This document shows, piece by piece, positions 59,001-64,000 of a stretch of 64,000 nucleotides of DNA. A program made the translations under genes and the position numbers. This DNA is from CAXRDE01 sp964229355 (GTDB taxonomy: Bacteria; Cyanobacteriota; Sericytochromatia; UBA7694). The notes under the pieces were generated by a model. That model searched no databases. It saw only the letters and a list, made by a program, of their open reading frames with translations, and was not told where the DNA came from. Location of the stretch: positions 496,001 to 560,000 of the forward strand of contig CAXRDE010000025.1 of NCBI GenBank assembly GCA_964229355.1, written 5' to 3'. Numbering within the stretch: position 1 is the stretch's first letter; each line of letters opens with the position of its first letter.

Positions 59001-59954
59001 CAGGCGGACCAGACCCATGTGGCGGTCAGCAGCGAAGATTTAGCACTGTCCAGTGATGCTGAAGGGCTTGACGCCAACGGCCAACTGCACTGGGAAGTGC
59101 GCACTGGCGGCAGCGGCGGCCACATTGAAGGCCAGGGCACCGTGACCGTGGACATTGAAGACAACACCCTCCAGGGCACCCGCACCGAAGCGGGTCAGGC
59201 CAGCGGGACCGTACACACCGATCGCGAAACCTTGCTGGGCGTAGTGGCCCAAAACAGCCCGGCCCTGGCAAAATTTTTTAAAGAACACGGCATTCTCGGA
59301 CAAAAGAACGTCAAAATAGACGTCAAAAACACCGGCGCCGTGGTCACCGGGGCCAACGGCAGCTTAGAACAATACCAGGTGCGGGCCACCACCAGCAATA
59401 TCAACACGCCTTACGGCAAAGCCAGCGCCAGCATGTACATTGACGACAACGGCAGCATCACCGGCGACGTGCTCTTAAACCAGCCCACCGCCGCCCTGCC
59501 CGGGCTCCTAAAAAGCCAAATTCAAGACGCCCTGCTCAAGGCCGAGGTACCCCCCGAAAAAGTAGCCCTGGTGGACGTGCGCCTTGAAAACGGAAAATTT
59601 GTGGTGTCTTTAGAGGCCATGAAACTGGCGGACATTGGTTTAGACATTCAGCTCGACGGCGACCAGGTGCATGTGAACGTGAACCAGGCGGACCTGAAAA
59701 ACCAGTTGTTTAACAGCCTCAAAAACGCCTTCGGCCTCGACGGCTGGTTCAAAGGCAAAGCCCGCGACACCTTACTGCAGGAGTTATCCGGTGAAAAAAT
59801 GAACCTCAACCCCACCTCGCAGGGGAATTATGGGCTGACGCTGCAAACCCGCGACCTCATGCAAAACATTTTGGGTGACGCGGCCCAGGGCGTGCGTTTG
59901 CGCCCCACCTTTGACAGTCAGGGCAATTTGAACATTCGTTACAATATCAACTGA
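56025..59954 (+). CDS. Giant acidic repetitive protein, unknown function
   Basis: I recognise no family in this 1309-residue acidic protein. There is no signal peptide (MNIGAQSPAFQTQWQQAIAD). Residues about 1-240 and 1105-1309 contain matching beta-type segments (DILLNGIKQQLVQGML, ALPGLLKSQIQDALL, VALVDVRLENGKFVVSLEAM), while about 245-430 are helical and glutamine-rich. Residues about 840-1065 are a low-complexity beta-repeat with Ala/Glu/Ser/Thr-rich strands (QAEASIAHLEASAAEGLQAD). The alternating strands with amphipathic pattern are reminiscent of elongated lipid-transfer or adhesin proteins, but this is speculative. GAGAGGG precedes the ATG. Confidence 0.85.
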   Translation: MNIGAQSPAFQTQWQQAIADRQLSTQDVEQLTETLQTENPGLSVDTVQQYLKDLASHSAEPLVLSFVPETVDFNVQGATLTDQNGITAGARDDLKGHIESAKINVPLGEGGDDILLNGIKQQLVQGMLDSLPPGEDADMLANIQRTLLEHVEVTPRVQDGQTVYDIGLNPAFREQLDIPETVALWMGETWVEGNLNGPLATVSTPDGQLNIALKGPAADLMRDPATRVPDFGPAPAMPAQEPTQADAQTTQAVQAQVQQALETVEGHGYTASHHGDPVGGLPKVARAMNELLELYNQGALEGLPSEMKAQAERWALETAAARTGKALQGWVGMNDSENKALLQQLQSPAFRALPQAQQNRIMAQAQSTAEMLHGMGPERLSDSQRQLLATVSPALAPWEETGKTQFEGLVQDGLNTLRDQGLDLDVEVLRDGDSYRLNPRSLTLQGESLQKLLAQTPGLADQVDVSQGALTLSPEHFNVQMGPEGLSVELQNIALEGGSDLQGPETAAEPDTAGTTLTVDQASGQVQLDAEGDLKGLSLQNLSGRLSGDIALDDEMVQALQAGVKTALENMDQQLADYGLSRAQLSELLTQLPANALGDLMQSTQQGDLARLAERLGVDGSTLNQAVQFLREQPVQQVLNDLSQLAEGLDARTQVQGDVAFSLQDLAVNAGDGEWLATLGQLQLDTQNLQAVASDGQRTDLDASLSSENLSATVAEDGSVTEAAAGQTTLDASATRTHEAPPAAAQIADFQETLRQGGDRYRVGDNDPEGRAGYLSDDRLREKKGLTVDSALSLLEKAPAEAWANAVAGGPEARQAFLTEQGIAPKTGDYLLRYLETYVLNTDSTQSLSANASLESLQTDAAGTEIVNPELNANLSASADGHDSQVQATLEAEAIRTEAGSLSAEQLKAHAEATVTESNGSHTQAQAEASIAHLEASAAEGLQADTVQGEATVASDSANAPAVDARVEGLFDQITAKDNGLTTEGASVQVEGQADQTHVAVSSEDLALSSDAEGLDANGQLHWEVRTGGSGGHIEGQGTVTVDIEDNTLQGTRTEAGQASGTVHTDRETLLGVVAQNSPALAKFFKEHGILGQKNVKIDVKNTGAVVTGANGSLEQYQVRATTSNINTPYGKASASMYIDDNGSITGDVLLNQPTAALPGLLKSQIQDALLKAEVPPEKVALVDVRLENGKFVVSLEAMKLADIGLDIQLDGDQVHVNVNQADLKNQLFNSLKNAFGLDGWFKGKARDTLLQELSGEKMNLNPTSQGNYGLTLQTRDLMQNILGDAAQGVRLRPTFDSQGNLNIRYNIN

Positions 59955-59969
59955 AGCGCTGAGTTCGCC

Positions 59970-61163
59970 TTAAAACATCAGCTGCGATTGCAGTAACACC
60001 CGGTGAATCCAGGCATTTTCGGGCTCCACCCCCTGGTTGTAAAGGGCTGAATAATCCAGTTGAAACTTCACATTATTGCCCCAGAGATAATAGTTTAAAG
60101 CCGCGTTATACTCTTGTAGATTCAGGCCCGTACGAAACACCTGCGAGTTACGCAGGGCAAACTCTAATTTTTTGGGCACAATAAAATAGCCGCCCTGCAG
60201 GTAATAACCCCCGGCATCCATGGCCAGAGGGTCATCTTGCACCGTGTCTTGTAAGTTGAGACGGTGAAAATACTGGCCATGCAGCGCCAGTCCCCGCCAT
60301 TTAAAGCCCGCATAAGCACTCATGTTTAAGAGGGTGTCTGGCCCCCCTGCGGCCTGGTCTAAATAGCTTTGTCCGGTAAACAGCACGCGCGGGGTGTCCA
60401 CCCCTTCCAGCTCAGATTCTTCGGTGGGAAAGCGCCCCAGCGGTGTCCAACGAATATGGGCGAGGGCGGCCAGACTTTGGTTCTGATCCAAACGGTTCTG
60501 GCCTTCGCCGTTAAAGAGCCCCACTGAGTAATGAATATCCTGGGCGTCGGTGCGCCCCAAGGCCATAATGCCCACATCGCGCCCCGGCGAAAACACTTCA
60601 TTGGCCAGCGAACGCTCGTTAAACTGCTGCTGGGTTCCAGATAAAATAAACTGGTAGCTATAGGGCACCTTGTACTGCCCCGCCATCAGCCGAAAAGCAT
60701 TGTTAAAACGGTACTCCACAAAAAAATCTTGCAGGCGAAAGCCGATGTTATCGGTATTGTTGGGGGTACGCATTTCCATGTCGATTTCGTACTTGAGATC
60801 ATGGGTTAAAAAAGTGCCGTTGATCTGCGAGCGCGCCCGCCGCATCGAAAAACTATTGGTTTGTAAGCCGTTGGCGTTAAACCCCGTGTGATGACGGGTT
60901 TGCAAGGTAAAAGTGGGAATAAAAGAAAAGCGATTGTCGCGGGTAGTCACAAAGAATTTATTGCCTTTATACCCATACAGCAAATACGGCGCCTCTTCAC
61001 CCTCGGTCTCAAACTCCAACGTGGGCAAAGGCACCTCAGCATTGTCTAAAATGTCGCGGTCAAAAGAATTGTCTGCCTGCGCGGGAGCTGCCCAGAGGCT
61101 CAGGGCCATCAGCAGCACACCCGTGTATCGTTTAAGGGGTCGGTAAAGGGCACAACGCGTCAT
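59970..61163 (-). CDS. Phosphate-selective porin (OprP/OprO-like)
   Basis: ATG 61163 gives a 397-residue precursor with signal peptide YTGVLLMALSLWAAPAQADN and CAGGAGT upstream; the longer frame to 61247 lacks a ribosome site. The mature part is beta-barrel rich (HTGFNANGLQTNSFSMRRAR, TFLTHDLKYEIDMEMRTPN, RLMAGQYKVPYSYQ) and ends in LLQSQLMF with the C-terminal Phe typical of outer-membrane barrels. It fits the OprP/OprO porin family, which passes phosphate or other anions. The stop faces the giant gene at 15 bp. Confidence 0.85.
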   Translation of the reverse strand: MTRCALYRPLKRYTGVLLMALSLWAAPAQADNSFDRDILDNAEVPLPTLEFETEGEEAPYLLYGYKGNKFFVTTRDNRFSFIPTFTLQTRHHTGFNANGLQTNSFSMRRARSQINGTFLTHDLKYEIDMEMRTPNNTDNIGFRLQDFFVEYRFNNAFRLMAGQYKVPYSYQFILSGTQQQFNERSLANEVFSPGRDVGIMALGRTDAQDIHYSVGLFNGEGQNRLDQNQSLAALAHIRWTPLGRFPTEESELEGVDTPRVLFTGQSYLDQAAGGPDTLLNMSAYAGFKWRGLALHGQYFHRLNLQDTVQDDPLAMDAGGYYLQGGYFIVPKKLEFALRNSQVFRTGLNLQEYNAALNYYLWGNNVKFQLDYSALYNQGVEPENAWIHRVLLQSQLMF

Positions 61164-61322
61164 ATCCACACTACTCCTGTATGCTGTTTTTTTGAATGAA
61201 AAAATGATTCTCTTCATATTAACAAAAGAAGCAGGTTCATGCATCAATAGAAATACCGGCGGATACCGTTTCGTGAAATGCGGATGCTAGACTCAGGGCA
61301 TCAAAATCATGAGGTATTGACC

Positions 61323-61418
61323 ATGAAAACGGCCACGCTATACATTCAGCTTCTGACGTTAAGCCTGAATATCATTAACCTGGCACTGATGTACCGAAGA
61401 TACAAGGCTGTCAAATAA
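61323..61418 (+). CDS. Candidate 31-aa single-helix membrane peptide
   Basis: ATG 61323 is preceded by GAGG at 8-nt spacing. The 31-residue product has one hydrophobic helix (LYIQLLTLSLNIINLALMY, residues 6-24) and a Lys/Arg-rich C-terminus (RRYKAVK), the usual pattern of small bacterial membrane peptides. It lies in a gene-free gap between the divergent porin and the exported protein. Nothing similar was recognised. Confidence 0.4.
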   Translation: MKTATLYIQLLTLSLNIINLALMYRRYKAVK

Positions 61419-61436
61419 AGAAAACTTACGTCAGGG

Positions 61437-61892
61437 CTAAAAAGGGTCTTTATTACACCCGGCGTTCATCCAGCCGTTACCGCCTAAAGACGTATAGCAA
61501 TAGCGGCTGGTGTCCATGCTTTTAACAAGCTCAATGCCTAAAGCAGCGCCGCTATCGGACACAAAGAGTACACCCTGCACGTCATCGTTCACCAGCTTCA
61601 GGTGGGCAATGCGAAAAGTGGCTTCGCTGTCTTTGAAATAGTCGGTCTGAGCCAGTAGCTGATGCAGCTTTTTTAAGGTCTGGGGGTCCAGTTTGACCTT
61701 GCTCCAGGGCTTTTTATAGGTTTTGTGGTACGAAGGTCTGGCGTCCTGGGGCGGGTAGCCCGTGCTCTCGATGCTCACGATATCATGGGGCTCGGTGTGT
61801 AGCTTTGCCGCATGGGCAGTCAGTGAAAAGCCCGTACAGAGCAGCGCAGTTAAAAAAAGCCCCCAGATTTTACCGCTTCTGCTACGCCTCAT
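61437..61892 (-). CDS. Exported hypothetical protein
   Basis: The 151-residue protein has a clear signal peptide (positively charged start, hydrophobic 10-24, cleavage after AHAA). The mature part is unrecognised, with SYHKTYKKPWSKVKLDPQTL and a Cys near each of YCYT and AGCN that could form a disulfide. Its ATG overlaps the hsdR stop (ATGA at 61889), so it is co-translated with the restriction subunit gene. The pairing of an exported protein with hsdR is unusual. Function is unknown. Confidence 0.75.
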   Translation of the reverse strand: MRRSRSGKIWGLFLTALLCTGFSLTAHAAKLHTEPHDIVSIESTGYPPQDARPSYHKTYKKPWSKVKLDPQTLKKLHQLLAQTDYFKDSEATFRIAHLKLVNDDVQGVLFVSDSGAALGIELVKSMDTSRYCYTSLGGNGWMNAGCNKDPF

Positions 61893-64000
61893 AAAGCCAC
61901 CTCTGCATTCTGATGAATCGTCTTTAAAATGTTCACAATTTTATCGCTGGCGTCGTCGTCAAAGAGACCATCCACACCCATGTGGTGCAGATCCGTAAAG
62001 GGCCGGTCATAAAGCTGTGCCGGCTTCACCTCACCCTTTTCGGTAAGCAGGTTAATAATGCGGTTCACAAAATCCATTTGGTTGGCGGTGTAATGGCCCT
62101 GCTGCAAAAAGTCCCCAAAGGCCTCTTTGGCCGCCGCACGGTCTAAGCCCACCAGCGAACGAATAAAGAGCCCCAGGCTCTGATGGCTGGTTTTGGCTTC
62201 TGCCAATACCTCGGCAATTTCTTCAGGCTGCCCAATGCTGCCTGCGCTGAGCAACATCGCTTCTAAAGAAGCTAAATCCTGGGCCGTCATAGGTTTGTTG
62301 TGCCGCAGGCGGTAAAGGGCAATGTCGTCACCATGCTCTTGCAAATACACCTTTATTTTCTTGTGATAGGCTTGAAACACTGTATACGTCGAATTAATCG
62401 GCGACATTCTAAGTTCTAGCGGGCCCATTTCATCTTCAAAATTACTGTACAGCAGGGTCTGAGAGGAGCCTTTATCGAGATAGATCATCAACTCCCGCAG
62501 CGACTGACGCAACACTTCAAGCAAATAAGGGGTCACATGTTGCCAGTACTCAACGGTCTGCACCTCTTGCAAGAGCGGCAGCTGAGCCTGTACCGCGGGC
62601 AAGGTGGTTTTTTCTTCGAGTTGTGCAGCCAAAGCTTGCACCTTATTCACCCGCCCTGGGTCAGTTTCTCCGGTTTCTAAGCAGTCCACTTGCAAACTGA
62701 GCATCAGCAAATCAAAACGGCGGGCACTCTCATGGCCAGGATCGTGTTCACTGGGCAATTTGGCCAGCTTTTCGATCAGCGGGGGCAAGTCCTCAGTAGA
62801 CACCGCCTCCCAGGCTTCGGGCTGTTGGTATTTTTCCACAAGCTCCCAGTGGGGACGCACCAAAAAATTATCGTGGTGCATGCCACGGGTAAGGGCCAGC
62901 ATTTCTTTGGTGACATTTGCTTTTAAGGTTTTTAACGCCTTTTGCTCGGCCTCAGAACGCTGTACCGGATGCTGGCTGCTGCCCACCGCCTGCAAAAGGC
63001 GCAAACGGTGCGCAAACACCCGCTCCGCCAGCGACTTGCTGGCACGGGCCACCTTGCCCTCGGGTTGGCTATCAAAAAACTCAAAGTTCTGGCAAAAGTC
63101 CAGGGCTAAAAAGTGGGTTTTGTCTTGCCCCGGCCCAAAGAGATCTGGACACAAGCGGGTGCCCCGGCCCATCATCTGGTGAAATTTGGTACGCGAATAC
63201 ACCGCCTTAAAAAACACCAGATTCAAAATTTCAGGCACATCAATGCCCGTGTCCAACATATCCACCGAAATGGCAATGGTGGGGCGATCTTTTTCGGGAT
63301 CGCCAAAGTCATCGATCAGGCTTTCTACATAGTCCACACCGTGAGCAATCACTTTCGCAAAGTGTCCGTGGTAGTGGGGATAGTTTTCACTGAAGCGTGT
63401 AAAGATATAGTTGGCATGGCGAATGTTTTTGGCAAAAATAATGGTCTTGCCCAATTGATCGCCCCCTTGAACCTTAAGCCCTTCCGTCATCAAGCATTCG
63501 AGCACTTTGTCGATGGTATCGCGATTAAACAGCCATTGGTTAAGCGCTGATCCTTGAATGCTTTCAGGCATGACGTCGTTTTCTTCGTCATAAAATAACG
63601 CTTCGTATTCCTCTTGTTCATCGGCACTCAGTTTGGCATAGGCAATGCCTTCTCGCTGAAACTTCAACGGCACACTGGCCGCTTGTGGTGGCACCAAAAC
63701 GCCATCAGCAAAAGCTTGTACCGCCTCGTAAGCAAAGGTGGGAATACCGTCTTCCATTTCAAACAGATCATAGGTGTTGCGATCAATTTCATCGCGGGGG
63801 GTGGCTGTCAGCCCCACCAATAAACTGTCGTAATAGTCAAAAATAGCCTTGAATTTGTGATACACCGAGCGGTGGGCTTCGTCTACCACAATCAGATCAA
63901 AATGCCCCACACCGTATTGCTGTTTTTTGAGACAGCTCATCATGGTGGGGTAGGTGGCAAAACACAAACGGGCATTGCTGGGCGGCTTCTGGGCGTTTAA
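61889..64000 (-). CDS. hsdR: Type I restriction enzyme R subunit (HsdR), partial
   Basis: The frame is open to the window edge at 64000, so the N-terminal nuclease domain and Walker A lie outside. Visible are motif II VVDEAHRS, motif III GLTATPRDE, IIFAKNIRHANYIFTRF, SVDMLDTGIDVPEILNLVFF and motif VI HQMMGRGTRLCPD. This is the DEAD-type motor of HsdR proteins, with a long C-terminal region ending LKTIHQNAEVAL. It uses ATP to translocate DNA until it cuts. HsdM and HsdS would be upstream, outside the window. The exported-protein gene follows with an ATGA overlap. Confidence 0.88.
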   Translation of the reverse strand, partial: LNAQKPPSNARLCFATYPTMMSCLKKQQYGVGHFDLIVVDEAHRSVYHKFKAIFDYYDSLLVGLTATPRDEIDRNTYDLFEMEDGIPTFAYEAVQAFADGVLVPPQAASVPLKFQREGIAYAKLSADEQEEYEALFYDEENDVMPESIQGSALNQWLFNRDTIDKVLECLMTEGLKVQGGDQLGKTIIFAKNIRHANYIFTRFSENYPHYHGHFAKVIAHGVDYVESLIDDFGDPEKDRPTIAISVDMLDTGIDVPEILNLVFFKAVYSRTKFHQMMGRGTRLCPDLFGPGQDKTHFLALDFCQNFEFFDSQPEGKVARASKSLAERVFAHRLRLLQAVGSSQHPVQRSEAEQKALKTLKANVTKEMLALTRGMHHDNFLVRPHWELVEKYQQPEAWEAVSTEDLPPLIEKLAKLPSEHDPGHESARRFDLLMLSLQVDCLETGETDPGRVNKVQALAAQLEEKTTLPAVQAQLPLLQEVQTVEYWQHVTPYLLEVLRQSLRELMIYLDKGSSQTLLYSNFEDEMGPLELRMSPINSTYTVFQAYHKKIKVYLQEHGDDIALYRLRHNKPMTAQDLASLEAMLLSAGSIGQPEEIAEVLAEAKTSHQSLGLFIRSLVGLDRAAAKEAFGDFLQQGHYTANQMDFVNRIINLLTEKGEVKPAQLYDRPFTDLHHMGVDGLFDDDASDKIVNILKTIHQNAEVAL

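Overview
The window looks like chromosomal DNA of a GC-moderate (roughly mid-50s % GC by eye), Gram-negative, free-living bacterium. Evidence: an OprP/OprO-type outer-membrane porin, several lipoproteins, an L,D-transpeptidase, RecBCD, heme A synthase (CtaA/COX15) and dense operons with ATGA/TAATG overlaps. Two mevalonate-pathway kinases/decarboxylases are unusual for most Gram-negatives. The mix would suit a deep-branching lineage (for example relatives of non-photosynthetic Cyanobacteriota), but this is a guess; the sequence alone does not fix the taxon. No rRNA, tRNA, CRISPR array or insertion sequence was recognised.

Layout. 1-6.6 kb: 3' part of serB, a glycine/alanine-rich repeat protein, the prfH-rtcB ribosome-repair pair, a fatty-acid desaturase and a secreted endonuclease I. 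6.6-11.1 kb: an AT-rich accessory island with a family of small lipoproteins, two previously unannotatable micro-ORFs coupled to them, a membrane protein with a pseudopilin-like ectodomain and a structured non-coding stretch. 11.1-15 kb: a minus-strand cell-wall block (DnaQ-like exonuclease, VanX-like dipeptidase, L,D-transpeptidase, subtilase lipoprotein). 15.2-23.4 kb: kinase-like protein plus membrane-fused ABC ATPase, acyl-CoA dehydrogenase, RdgB, RsgA with a possible attenuator leader, CBS protein, a divergent TetR/quinone-reductase pair with visible operators, and a membrane protein with a PRC-barrel partner. 23.4-32 kb: recC-recB-recD. 32-45.5 kb: GST, CtaA, EcsC-like, pirin, YwbE, MASE1 histidine kinase, a 3D-domain-like exported protein, a GH35-like glycosidase, CvfB, a degenerate type II secretion ATPase and a COG2509 flavoprotein. 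45.7-48.9 kb: a giant ankyrin protein with a TerD-like C-terminus. 48.9-52.9 kb: methyltransferase, phosphomevalonate kinase, mevalonate-diphosphate decarboxylase and an RMD1-like membrane protein. 53-55 kb: cheY, a FliO-like gene lacking an ordinary start codon, and aroB. 55-60 kb: a peptidoglycan-binding cysteine-peptidase-like protein and a 1309-residue repetitive protein. 60-64 kb: porin, a 31-residue membrane peptide, an exported protein and a truncated type I restriction HsdR.

How genes work together. PrfH and RtcB form a known ribosome-damage repair module. RecC, RecB and RecD form one complex. MvaD and PMK perform consecutive mevalonate steps. The TetR regulator probably represses its divergent flavoprotein through two 18-bp palindromes flanking that gene's promoter. 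CheY followed by a FliO-like gene is a fragment of the flagellar gene order known in Bacillus and Thermotoga, here running into aroB instead of fliP. The most interesting unexplained structures are the micro-ORF/lipoprotein cassettes at 8.3-9.0 kb, the leader-peptide and mutually exclusive hairpins ahead of rsgA at 20.3-20.5 kb, the non-AUG FliO-like gene and the apparent pseudo-ATPase of the GspE/PilB family.
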